Positions 51,101 to 59,840 of a stretch of DNA of 64,000 bases are shown here, piece after piece. Numbering within the stretch: position 1 is the stretch's first letter; each line of letters begins with the position of its first letter. The position numbers and the translations under genes are program-made. The stretch lies in IMG/VR virus record IMGVR_UViG_3300029319_000016, positions 1-64,000 of that record. The stretch is one strand, 5' to 3'. The notes under the pieces were generated by a model. The model had not been told where the DNA came from. It was given only the letters and a program-made list of their open reading frames with translations, and searched no databases. The DNA is from a virus.

Positions 51101-54100
51101 GATGGGTTGTCACCGGTAACGTTGTAGAAATATCTGTTGGTAAAAAGTTACCGCTTATCTGATAATTTGCATCTGAAGCGGCTTTTTTCAATCTATTGTT
51201 ATTCTCTAGTCTACCAACTGTATTGAAATATTCATACTTCTCTTTGTAGTTACCTTGAACTCTTTCTGAACCACTTATGTTTTGTATGTTATATGGGCGC
51301 TTAGCTCTAAATCCTCTATAATAGATTGCCCATTGTCTTGAAGGATCAGGATAGGGTCCACCATAGTCAGGACCAACAAGACCTAAAGCACCATCTTTTA
51401 CTGATTCGTCAGGGTGCTCACCAAACAAAATTCTATAAGCTTCAGGTCTAGAATATTGGTCATCTAAATTATTTAAAGTCGCTGCTCCACCTTCTGTTTT
51501 CAAATTAGTGTCATGTCTATTAACTGGTACGTGTCTAGACTGATGTCCACCAACCCAAGTTTCAGCAAAGGGTCCTTGCAATGGAATGTCATTTTGCAAA
51601 TAAGTTGTGTCTGAATGCAAGTTGGTTAAGACAACGGAAGCTGAGTAGTTATCAAAAACTTTCTTGTTGGCTCCTCTCGGTTCAGAACCAGAGATTAAAT
51701 TAAACGGAGCTGCGTAGTGGCCCTTAACTTTGTAAATGTAATCCAAAGAAGCTGTGGATGGAGCATTACCATCATTTGAAGAGTCTTTACCAACTGTTAT
51801 AACAAAATTATACTCATCAACTTGATTAGGATCTAAGACATCGTTTGAGATGTTTGTGTTAACTATGCCCTGTCCTGGACCAACACCAACAACAGCGACA
51901 TTGACTGGTACGCCTAAATTTGTTTTAGACCCATGAGGTCTAAGAACATCATAAACAAAATCTCTATTTTTATTTTGATTGTAGTTTATACCTGAATGTA
52001 TTGTACTTTGTACATCAAAAGACAGTTTATAAGGTCTAGAAAATCTTCTTAAAGTGTAAGTAGGTTTAAGATAAATTCCACCATCATTGTTTAGTAGATA
52101 TTTGTTGTAAGTTACGGTTTCAGTGGTAACGACTTCTTGAACTGTTTGGATTTCACTAGCCAAAGGACCAAGTCTCTCCGACCTTTCTTTTTGCCATAAA
52201 GAGTGATCGTTTTCTGATCCGTTTTTATATTCCGGAGAGTGACCAACTTTCCAGTTGTAAGTTAAGGGACCAATGCTTTGAATTGTACCAACAGTGGCTT
52301 GAACCTTATTAACAGTAGGAAATTTTCTATCATACTTTGGTCTTTCAAAAATGTGACTCTCAACAACATTAGAGACATTTTTTGTAAAAGTTACTGATGC
52401 TGGTTTCAGTTGTTCAATAAAGAAAGACAAAGACGAGTCTATCCACTTAAAGTAATCTGTGTATCTGTCTAAATCTGGATTGCCTGTAACTCTTTCAAAA
52501 AATAAACCTCGAGCAGTTCTTAATTTTTTGTATTCCATTCTATAATAGTCAACAGGTTTGGCAAACAGATTAGCTAACTCTTTCATCGAAGAAAAGGTTC
52601 TTAACATTTCATCTGAAATTGATTGGTACATACTTTTTTCTAGAGCAAAGATGTTGTCTGTTGTGTCCTCATCTTCTAGAAAATATTCCATCTCATTATC
52701 AAAGATAGAAATCCTATCGTTTGTAAAGGAAATTTCGGGTAGTTCTTTTCTTCTAGAGTAAATAAAATCTAGCTTTACAGGATTTGTGTCATTGCTTGGA
52801 AAACCCAAGGCTCTACCTAGATTCTCTCTTTCTATTATGTTTGAAACCCATCCATATTTATTACCAACAACTTTAACTGTTTTTCTACCACCTGTTAAAC
52901 CAGAAAAAACAATAGTATCGCTTGGTAAAGAACCAGGTGTAATTGCAATATTTCCCTGTGAGCCTTTTTTAATATGAATTAAATCTATAAAATTTTTATT
53001 AGGTGGATTTCTTTGTAAAACTTTTATTGTATTTGTACCATTAGTTCCATGCCCATTAGAGCTTTCTATAGCAATGGCGATTTGTGAAGCAATTAGAACA
53101 GCTTGAGTTATACCATTAATTTGTACAACTACACCATCAGAGGTGACTGTCCCGCTTGCTCCTTTTGTTCCAGTATTATCAAAAAAGTATTCTATTGCAT
53201 TCCCATCTGAATCAGTTATTGTAAACCCATCGGTAGTTGGGAGACTAGCGTGTTTTGCTAATCCACCACCAACATCTACTACTTCTATTATACCTGTTGC
53301 TTTTGAAATTATTTCCACTCCCGCAGAACCACTTGAAAAGTCTTGAACTGTAAACTCTCCCAGAGAGTTAGCTGATGAATTTTTATCAAAATTCCAATGT
53401 AGTATTAGTGAATCGTAGCCTGGAATCTCAACGCTACTAGAAATACCATAATTGAAGTTTGTTGTATTTGAATAAATTTTATCATGACCATAATTAAATG
53501 CGTCCAAATTGTGTGCTTTAATTGATTCGTTATTAAGCTCATCCATCCAAACTCTTAAAGAATCAACAATCACATCTGTTTCATCAATAACTGAACCTGT
53601 GTTGTTTTGTGCGTGTGCACCAAGATAAAAACGCTTTGAATTGCATAAAATTGCTGAGCCTGTTGTAAAGTTTGCACTAGCTGTTATTTCAAACTCGTGC
53701 TTTACATTTCCAAATGCATGTGTGACACCATAAAGTCTAGCAGTATATTTTGGTTGTGAACTTTGTAATACTCCAATAGTCGGATAACCTTGAGGTTTAA
53801 TAGACATTTGAAGGTTCCATCTTTCATCATTATATACATCTTCATAAAGACCAGTCTCAGCGTAAATACTATTGTCATAATTTTTTATAACAAACTTTAC
53901 ATTTGGTGATTCTACATGATCTTTTACAGCAAAAACTTGCAAGTTTGCAACATCGTTTGAATGCCAAGAGTAATCAGAAGAATCATCAGAATTGGCTTGG
54001 TGAAAACCAAATAAGGAAGCTGATACGGATTGCAATGTATAAAAACCAGATTTCCCAAATTCTAATTTTCTAGGAAAAATGAAACCACCTTCCATAGAGA

Positions 54101-56138
54101 AAGCAGAAAATCTTTCATTTTTTATTGTCTCGCCTGAACCGGAAATAAATGTAAAAGAATTGGCACTTGAAGAAGTTTGGATTACTCTTCCATAAGTTCT
54201 ATTTTTTTTGTTAAAGTTCAAAACTTTTGTTTTTACTGATGAGTCTTTGTATCTATCTTTTAGATAATGAGTACCATAGTCAGTATAAACATTTAATTTT
54301 ATTAGTTCGTCATCAACCCCATAACATCTTAAAAGGTTTCTAAAAGACTTTTCCGTTCCTTTTGTTTTGTAAATGTATTCTAAATTATTATAAATGTTAT
54401 TATAAATTAATCTCTTTGTTTTTTCTATGTTTTGTTCAAAATGTTCACCAGTTTTAGATCTATCCCAAAAATATTCTAAAACATCTCCCTCTATAAACGA
54501 ATTGGGTGTTATCAAACCTTGGTCATTTAACAAGCGATCAACAAAAAAGTAAGGTTCAGCAGAAGCTGTGTAATAATTTTTGTCCTTTAATTTTGGTAGC
54601 TCTCCTATTTGCACATAAAGAGTATCAAGATAGGATGAAAGTATTTGATGCAAATATTTTATGTTACTATTTTGCTCATCTTCTTCTCTCAACCATGATG
54701 GCACTGCATTATATAAGTTAGAACTATTGCTTTTATCATAAATAGAACCACTTCTAGCCATTTCGGTGACCAAGGACTTTACAGATGGATGATCAGACCT
54801 AATGATTGGGTCACCAGGCTCTTTCTGTGTAAATGCTGTGCCTGTCGATCTAGAATAAGTATCATAACCAACCCATCTACCATTCGATACTCTTCCTGAG
54901 TAATCTAAAACTACTGAATCGTAGGAAGAAGATCCGACGATACCTTCGTTAAATTTATAATATACACCTAGGTCTGTTCTGAAATCATCAGAATTTGATC
55001 CACCACCCACTGGATAATACCAAGTGTTGTAGATATATTCATCTGTTAAGTCTTTTTTCCAATACCTAAAATCATCTAAAGAAGCAGAAAGTTTTCCAGC
55101 TCCAAGCATGTTAGCAGCCGCATAAGTACTACCAGACGGACTTGTAGATAAAGCGCCGATGTAGCCGTCTATTTTTCCTGGTATCTCCTCTATGTTGGTT
55201 GCTGTGTCAAAAACAGAAGCACTGTTCAACAATCCATTTTGGAAATATCTAACAAAAAGTTTTTGTTGTTTGGATTTAATCGTAACTGTATGGTGTGTCC
55301 AAGTATTGTTTGCTAGTGAAGCAGCATTATAGGTAGACAAGCAAATTGGTTGATTAACTATACCTTTTGATCCAGATTGTAGGGTTAAGTACATGACTGA
55401 ATTTGGTGTTGAATTACTTAATCCACCAGATAGTTCTAAGGTTAATCTTCCATAATTATGGACTATAGCAGTAGAATCAACACCTGCTGGAACCGTATTG
55501 CCATTCCACAGATCTAGAATTACTTCTTTGTCTGTTTCAGTGGTACCGAAAGATTGTTTTTTCATCCAAAACTGTATTGTGATACCATTTAAAGGATTTA
55601 TTCTATAATTTATAGTTCTATTTTTATTTGGATCATAAACAGTACCTTTATCAAAAGCTTTTGATAAGGCAAGTGTGCCAATTCCTTGAGAAGATGTGTG
55701 TTGTTCTACAGAAGCTGTGTGTAGTCCACCAGCTGTATAAATGTATTCTTTGGATGAAGGAATACCATATTGGCCGACTGTAGTGCCAGATCCCCATCCA
55801 TTAGCTGAAAATAAAGCATAACCTGTTGATTTTGGATATTTGTTATCCAATAACCATTGATCTAAGTAGGTTGAGTTGTTTTTAAATTGTAGTTTCTCAG
55901 CTTCGGAACCATCGTATGGGTAAGAAGAATAGATTCTTTCTATAGAAGATCTATAATATTCCTCAGCTGAACCGAAGTGGACAAACGATTCTGGGTCGGA
56001 AAAATCTAAATTTGGATAAAAAGTTTTGTTTCTTTTTACAACTTCTTTTACCAACTCAGGTGATTCTACACTTTTGGTTAATTCTGTTACTGAGTTTTGT
56101 AATACATTTTTTTTATTAAAATAATCTCTAATAGACAT
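48129..56138 (-). CDS. Giant virion protein (2669 aa) with several LamG-like domains
   Basis: The largest gene of the window. I see three LamG-like segments: about 190-370 (GITIQFWMKKQSF, TWTHHTVTIKSKQQKLFVRY, LDDFRYWKKDLTDEYI), about 1800-1960 (FSISWWMKTPVNELSN, WVHYVAVFEVDD, LQDIVIWKTLLTG) and about 2280-2470 (FSYWVNFDKLQSY, WYHIAFFYRKELNAEPIIYI, MIADTLIWWDLPEP). Near residues 540-640 a helical block (YNNIYNNLEYIYKTKGTEKS) resembles the neck between modules. A small domain near 950-1040 (GFTITDSDGNAIEYFFDN) is also found in the neighbour. Start overlaps the previous gene by 11 nt. A large baseplate or long-fibre protein is likely. Confidence 0.65.
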   Translation of the reverse strand: MSIRDYFNKKNVLQNSVTELTKSVESPELVKEVVKRNKTFYPNLDFSDPESFVHFGSAEEYYRSSIERIYSSYPYDGSEAEKLQFKNNSTYLDQWLLDNKYPKSTGYALFSANGWGSGTTVGQYGIPSSKEYIYTAGGLHTASVEQHTSSQGIGTLALSKAFDKGTVYDPNKNRTINYRINPLNGITIQFWMKKQSFGTTETDKEVILDLWNGNTVPAGVDSTAIVHNYGRLTLELSGGLSNSTPNSVMYLTLQSGSKGIVNQPICLSTYNAASLANNTWTHHTVTIKSKQQKLFVRYFQNGLLNSASVFDTATNIEEIPGKIDGYIGALSTSPSGSTYAAANMLGAGKLSASLDDFRYWKKDLTDEYIYNTWYYPVGGGSNSDDFRTDLGVYYKFNEGIVGSSSYDSVVLDYSGRVSNGRWVGYDTYSRSTGTAFTQKEPGDPIIRSDHPSVKSLVTEMARSGSIYDKSNSSNLYNAVPSWLREEDEQNSNIKYLHQILSSYLDTLYVQIGELPKLKDKNYYTASAEPYFFVDRLLNDQGLITPNSFIEGDVLEYFWDRSKTGEHFEQNIEKTKRLIYNNIYNNLEYIYKTKGTEKSFRNLLRCYGVDDELIKLNVYTDYGTHYLKDRYKDSSVKTKVLNFNKKNRTYGRVIQTSSSANSFTFISGSGETIKNERFSAFSMEGGFIFPRKLEFGKSGFYTLQSVSASLFGFHQANSDDSSDYSWHSNDVANLQVFAVKDHVESPNVKFVIKNYDNSIYAETGLYEDVYNDERWNLQMSIKPQGYPTIGVLQSSQPKYTARLYGVTHAFGNVKHEFEITASANFTTGSAILCNSKRFYLGAHAQNNTGSVIDETDVIVDSLRVWMDELNNESIKAHNLDAFNYGHDKIYSNTTNFNYGISSSVEIPGYDSLILHWNFDKNSSANSLGEFTVQDFSSGSAGVEIISKATGIIEVVDVGGGLAKHASLPTTDGFTITDSDGNAIEYFFDNTGTKGASGTVTSDGVVVQINGITQAVLIASQIAIAIESSNGHGTNGTNTIKVLQRNPPNKNFIDLIHIKKGSQGNIAITPGSLPSDTIVFSGLTGGRKTVKVVGNKYGWVSNIIERENLGRALGFPSNDTNPVKLDFIYSRRKELPEISFTNDRISIFDNEMEYFLEDEDTTDNIFALEKSMYQSISDEMLRTFSSMKELANLFAKPVDYYRMEYKKLRTARGLFFERVTGNPDLDRYTDYFKWIDSSLSFFIEQLKPASVTFTKNVSNVVESHIFERPKYDRKFPTVNKVQATVGTIQSIGPLTYNWKVGHSPEYKNGSENDHSLWQKERSERLGPLASEIQTVQEVVTTETVTYNKYLLNNDGGIYLKPTYTLRRFSRPYKLSFDVQSTIHSGINYNQNKNRDFVYDVLRPHGSKTNLGVPVNVAVVGVGPGQGIVNTNISNDVLDPNQVDEYNFVITVGKDSSNDGNAPSTASLDYIYKVKGHYAAPFNLISGSEPRGANKKVFDNYSASVVLTNLHSDTTYLQNDIPLQGPFAETWVGGHQSRHVPVNRHDTNLKTEGGAATLNNLDDQYSRPEAYRILFGEHPDESVKDGALGLVGPDYGGPYPDPSRQWAIYYRGFRAKRPYNIQNISGSERVQGNYKEKYEYFNTVGRLENNNRLKKAASDANYQISGNFLPTDISTTLPVTTHPLTLIGSNTSDFGNYFGSGITSRAMPKRISYPRFTIATASSLTDNHYLNLTLSVGNVFGQVVHPLADQVGGYQKTLWLDTDGNPKTQDFNKLFNLYTYRKTFRSPNTFTADATGSLSGLNTDNFSISWWMKTPVNELSNTAHIGFKDDGDTWRHQIFLDNDIQIYFENSANAKDETIFDTNNGSVSGSQWVHYVAVFEVDDLSSATKVPRLYQNGHPVTSSGTTYSPVGGTTPQINEFIIRNDDKITLQDIVIWKTLLTGSGEIAELYNNGNWKDPSTHSKASTILSWWKYGDESYWDTYHYGYEVSGGLHNHHNNRDKFLSSSFGTHNNTLRIPYDQDHRFYFTKGLGYLTNTEIWDQAQRKLEHQFKDFEFPYVSGSERAIFTIKPRKDYHSTTARISISASNHVNPSFTVLSNTTAIEGPLNLVQRESDFLTGSQRNKTVIASRFSAPGGPEVQSYGYLDAYAREYSVHNSLNYRNLSIRGSGSGESGTIRANSQINTRDGLRALYQRPMGRSGTDGVYGLPDQSDYAYSASFHKIPRNTLVRPIATTDNDTFQRKVFRFHPTDPAETYSAIQVSTYNDYWGNIDAVRKTTKARNEGWVGFSYWVNFDKLQSYTTSTHEIYPFYFGVNNSMVTTGLYIQRTTYPKVGYSMGIQVNRRDIDVMNINLKNFLGANDPDAIPQGDAPIQFNKWYHIAFFYRKELNAEPIIYINGVSSKDVVKPYTWRYDSSTENGKFTDNGGYTGGGSYPNISYATWGGNLSGISDADADTTESEFSGMIADTLIWWDLPEPSTIEYLYKNPNADVLSINESYKIQAYFTLGENIYKEPNPLNPGTFVSNFDSPGNFYKTGSIQGYSFGAGKEVEYAKVWNVDADYANRARISARDSIYDITGSTQPQRLQLVTAELPRHQPGSIIGEKNNNYNYNSVLPASDYNYSWVTSSLGNNYSVRSGVQKMFGYWPKDGLNKINDKIESAITFPSSSEIYATYGE

Positions 56139-57558
56139 CGCTTCTCACTTTAAAGTTGAATTTATAAGATTGCTCGTTCCATGATCCAACCCCATCGTCA
56201 TAAAATGCAAATTTTATGGTATACATTTGATCTGCTTCAAATAGCGACATGTCTAGATCAAAGTAGTTACCAGAAACGTTATAAGATAACATAGTGTGGT
56301 TATCAGATCCGGTTCCAAAAGGTATTACTGGGAAATTATCAGATGCTCTGCATACTTCGTATGAAGCACTAGAAATAGTAGTTGTTTCTGGTGTATTTTT
56401 AGCTACTGTATAAATATTTGGTGACCAATTTCTAGGACGAGCATATAGTTTAAATCTAGCAGTTTCGTTTGTTCCATAATACTCTCTTAAATTAGAAATG
56501 TTGAGAACATAACGGTCTGATGGGTTGTAAATTCCAGTAGAAAAGGTGTTAACTGTTATCGAACCTGTTCGATATTCAACTCCTCCGGAGTGCCAAACGT
56601 CTACAAGCGATGTACTTGTTGTTGATGCGGTAACTTGACATTTATAAATTCCTGTTTTTACATGAGAACCAGTAAAATTGTGACCAACTTTTGAACCACC
56701 GGCAGAATCGTATAGAGTAACAAGAATAGGGTTTGTGCCAACAGCAGGTATGTCTCTTAAGCGCCCTCTAATGCTATTGTACAGGTATAAAGTGTTATAG
56801 TTATCAGGACCAGGGGCAAGAGAAGAAGACGCGAAAAAATAGGCTCTATCGTCCTTTATTGAGTTGTCCCATCTAGCTTCCAAAACTGGTCTCTTTAATT
56901 TGAATTCTGAGCTTCTTGCGAAGAATTTTTTTGTATAATAAGATTTTTTCTCTGCTTCAAAAGCATCTGTTAATCTTATTCCAAAACCATAATTTTCTTT
57001 TGTACCAGCTAGCCACTCTTCTACTAAAGGTGTGACATCGACTTCCAGATCTTCGTAACCCTCAACAAAGTTGTAATTAAACTTTGGACCAGAATGGTAA
57101 ACACCACCAGTAACATTCCATTCACCCATAGAACCTCTACGAACCCAATTAGATCCAGTTAAGCCATAAGTTTTATCTGTATAGTTGACCATGTCTAAGC
57201 CATTTCCTTCTTCCCATGATTGAGACACAGCTGAAATGGTCATTGAGTAATTTTCTGGTAATGTGGTTGCATGTCTGGCGTTGTATAACTTAAGATAAAA
57301 CGAAACAGAACCAGATGCTGGTATAGTTCCAGCTGATCTTTGAGTAGAGATCTCAGTAGTATTAAATTGTATGAGGACTCTGGCCAGTTCTGAAGACAGT
57401 CCTGCCGAAGATGAGTTTTGACCATATAGTTGAAAAACTTCAAGTATATCAGCCTCTCCCATGTTTGATCCTGTTGCTCTGTTGGAAGACAATAGAGATT
57501 GATCAAAAGCGTTGGAAATTGTATTATCTGCTGTTGCAAAGTATCTTTTTATAGTCAT
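56128..57558 (-). CDS. Virion protein with DNRLRE-like domain
   Basis: A 476-residue protein. The first 200 residues have the pattern of carbohydrate-binding DNRLRE/CBM96-like folds: ARVLIQFNTTEI, VSFYLKLYNARHATTLPENY, SQSWEEGNGLDMVNYTD, VDVTPLVEEWLAG and NYGFGIRLTDAFE. The remaining 270 residues are beta-rich (GSKVGHNFTGSHVKTGIYKC, then YVLNISNLREYYG and MYTIKFAFYDDG). The gene lies immediately after gp6 (one base overlap) and before the giant LamG proteins. I infer a baseplate-attached, possibly sugar-binding component; no exact T4 equivalent is seen. Confidence 0.65.
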   Translation of the reverse strand: MTIKRYFATADNTISNAFDQSLLSSNRATGSNMGEADILEVFQLYGQNSSSAGLSSELARVLIQFNTTEISTQRSAGTIPASGSVSFYLKLYNARHATTLPENYSMTISAVSQSWEEGNGLDMVNYTDKTYGLTGSNWVRRGSMGEWNVTGGVYHSGPKFNYNFVEGYEDLEVDVTPLVEEWLAGTKENYGFGIRLTDAFEAEKKSYYTKKFFARSSEFKLKRPVLEARWDNSIKDDRAYFFASSSLAPGPDNYNTLYLYNSIRGRLRDIPAVGTNPILVTLYDSAGGSKVGHNFTGSHVKTGIYKCQVTASTTSTSLVDVWHSGGVEYRTGSITVNTFSTGIYNPSDRYVLNISNLREYYGTNETARFKLYARPRNWSPNIYTVAKNTPETTTISSASYEVCRASDNFPVIPFGTGSDNHTMLSYNVSGNYFDLDMSLFEADQMYTIKFAFYDDGVGSWNEQSYKFNFKVRSDVY

Positions 57559-59363
57559 TATGTAGCTCTTCCTGTAATATCGTCATCTGGGTATTTTAAT
57601 TCAAAAACAACATTTTTTGGTGCTTTATAGTAAGTTGCATCATTGCTTAAAATTTCTGCCATTACAAAAGGTATTGAAGAATAACCAGAGCCATCATTAG
57701 ATGATTTGTTGTTAACCTTTACCTCAATTACATCTATCACACCTTCTGTTTTTGATAATATGTTATAAATGTCATTTATGTAAAGAGGTTCTCCAATATA
57801 AAATATTTCGGTATAATTATCCTTTAGTCTTTGAATTGCATCTGCTAGTACCATAGTTGTATCATATCTATTGTCTGTTTTTACTGCAAAGTCAATAGAA
57901 AAATTAATTATTTTAGCATGTTTAATTTTAATTATGTCGTTTATAGAACTGTATTGTTCTAGCCATGTTTTTAGATTACTGGCTGTTATTGAGTTTGTAG
58001 GCACAAGATGTCCTAACTCGTTTTGAGAAATAACATACATTACTAACTCTTTGTTTGTTGCAAATGGGTTATTTATTATGTTAACTCTCTTCAAGGAGCC
58101 AAATTTATTTGGCATGTTATATGCAATAGCTTCGTAGTCTTGCTTTGTAACTGCTCTGTTTTGAGTTGCGAAAAAGTTTTTAGACCTTACTTTCAACTCA
58201 TCTGTTGTTACGGTAAAACTAGGAGAAGTAAAAGACTTTTCGTTACTACATTCTAAAGATGTCTCAACTGCTTCAACTTTTGAATCAACCAAGCTTTGCC
58301 TGTTCATAAACTTAAAAATTGAATTATCAATGTTTCTTATTGTATTAACAGCAGCAGCTGGGTTAGCAGATACATTTTTCTTATATGTAACAGTTAGTAT
58401 TGTTCCTTGGGGAGAAATACCAAGCTTATCAGTAGCTAGTAATTTTGTTGGATCTATTGCTCTGTGGGTAATGTGATCTTTTGCATGCAAACTTATTGCA
58501 ACTTTTGAAGGATCAACAAGACCAGCATCGTCATCATCATCAGAACCAAAACCAAATTGTAAAAAAGTACCGGAATTATCTTGAAAAACTGTAAACCTTC
58601 GAGCCGTAACAAATGGTTTCATTATGGACCTAACGCCATCTGACATTGCACTTTGATTTGTTGTTTCGATAAATACAGTTTCTTGACTTAAATAATCTAC
58701 CTCGTAAAAAATGTTTCCCTCTGAATCTTCAACTTTTATTATTTCACTTACATTTCCATTATCAACTCTTACTTTTTTAAATTTTTCAAATGTATCACCG
58801 GTTAAATCAATTGTTGCAACATAAACCTTACCGGAACTTACCATACCAAAAGCTCGAACAGCAAAGAATGTTGTTCCACCATTTACATCAAACTCTATTG
58901 CTACTCTATCAAACTGGGGATCTGAGAAGTTAACATCTTCCAATAAGGTGTATACAGTGCCATTACTAGAAGAAAATTCTGATCCTTTTTTCAATATGGG
59001 AAAATAAAGAGAATCTGGTGTATTAACTTCAGCTGATGCTGGTATTCTTAGGTAAAAAGCCAAAATTCCTTCAGCAACTGGAATTCCTGCGAACTTATAT
59101 CCTAAATTCTTAGCATGTTTTTTTACATTATTAAATTCAATAGCTGTGTCTAGAAAACTTTCATTTACAGAATAATCTAGATAGTAAGATAGGACATCCC
59201 CAACGTATGCCACAGTATCAAACATAAGAGACCCAAAGGAGGATTCTGAGAAATCATTATAATCGTCTGGATAGTATCTCTTTGCATGTTCTATTAAATC
59301 TTTTTTTATTGATTCAAAATCTCTACTAGTGTATTTTATTGGTATGTTTTTTGATTTCGGCAT
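57558..59363 (-). CDS. 6: Baseplate wedge protein, gp6-like
   Basis: A 601-residue protein. The N-terminus is typical for T4 gp6/baseplate J proteins: YTSRDFESIKKDLIEHAKRY, DYNDFSESSFGSLMFDTVAY, VGDVLSYYLDYSVNESFL and AKNLGYKFAGIPVAEG. Residues about 385-430 (NRAVTKQDYEAIAYNMPNKF) and the C-terminal YNILSKTEGVIDVIEVKVNN also match the family. gp6 dimers form the inner ring that holds the six wedges of the baseplate together and with gp25 join the wedge to the hub. A CTATTTA motif lies 20 nt before the start. Confidence 0.93.
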   Translation of the reverse strand: MPKSKNIPIKYTSRDFESIKKDLIEHAKRYYPDDYNDFSESSFGSLMFDTVAYVGDVLSYYLDYSVNESFLDTAIEFNNVKKHAKNLGYKFAGIPVAEGILAFYLRIPASAEVNTPDSLYFPILKKGSEFSSSNGTVYTLLEDVNFSDPQFDRVAIEFDVNGGTTFFAVRAFGMVSSGKVYVATIDLTGDTFEKFKKVRVDNGNVSEIIKVEDSEGNIFYEVDYLSQETVFIETTNQSAMSDGVRSIMKPFVTARRFTVFQDNSGTFLQFGFGSDDDDDAGLVDPSKVAISLHAKDHITHRAIDPTKLLATDKLGISPQGTILTVTYKKNVSANPAAAVNTIRNIDNSIFKFMNRQSLVDSKVEAVETSLECSNEKSFTSPSFTVTTDELKVRSKNFFATQNRAVTKQDYEAIAYNMPNKFGSLKRVNIINNPFATNKELVMYVISQNELGHLVPTNSITASNLKTWLEQYSSINDIIKIKHAKIINFSIDFAVKTDNRYDTTMVLADAIQRLKDNYTEIFYIGEPLYINDIYNILSKTEGVIDVIEVKVNNKSSNDGSGYSSIPFVMAEILSNDATYYKAPKNVVFELKYPDDDITGRAT

Positions 59364-59383
59364 CGCATGTCCCTCTTACTAAA

Positions 59384-59390
59384 TAAATAG
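59384..59390 (-). promoter_or_regulatory. Candidate late promoter motif before gp6
   Basis: The coding strand reads TTGCTATTTATTTAG, 20 nt before the gp6 start, in the 43-nt gap after gp25. Confidence 0.55.
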
Positions 59391-59406
59391 CAAAACACAA
59401 ATTATT

Positions 59407-59826
59407 TTATAACTCATCAGCAGAAATGGACAATGAAAAGGTGTCTACTATTAATGGGTTGTTAATTTTGTATTTTATTTCTACATGCAAAGAGTCTCTG
59501 GCATTGTTTATGGTTACTTTTACATTGAACTTATTTAACCAAGGCAAATATCTACTTATTTGTTTTTTTATAACCTCTCTTAATAAAGAAACTTTTTTTG
59601 AATTAGACAATTCAAACAAATAAGTCTTTAAACCAACGCCAAAATTTTTATCGAACCTTTCCCCAGGTATAGTTAGCAAAACAGACTTTAAATTATGATT
59701 TATAACTTTTGTCATCTCTTTTTCATTTAAAGTTTTAAATCCTGGATTATCGCTATCTAGACTTAGTGGAATTTCAACAGTTATATCTTTTGTTATTGAA
59801 TTATTAAAAAATTTATCACTTGACAT
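59407..59826 (-). CDS. 25: Baseplate wedge protein, gp25-like
   Basis: A 139-residue protein of the GPW/gp25 family. The motif SVLLTIPGERFDKNFGVGLK (residues about 48-67) is the family signature, and the following helices and strand VEIKYKINNPLIVDTF fit as well. In T4, gp25 clamps gp6 and gp53 in the baseplate wedge and starts sheath assembly. T4 gp25 has 132 residues. It lies 14 nt after the large upstream gene, with AAGGAG before its ATG. Confidence 0.92.
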   Translation of the reverse strand: MSSDKFFNNSITKDITVEIPLSLDSDNPGFKTLNEKEMTKVINHNLKSVLLTIPGERFDKNFGVGLKTYLFELSNSKKVSLLREVIKKQISRYLPWLNKFNVKVTINNARDSLHVEIKYKINNPLIVDTFSLSISADEL

Positions 59827-59840
59827 TATTTATCTCCTTG

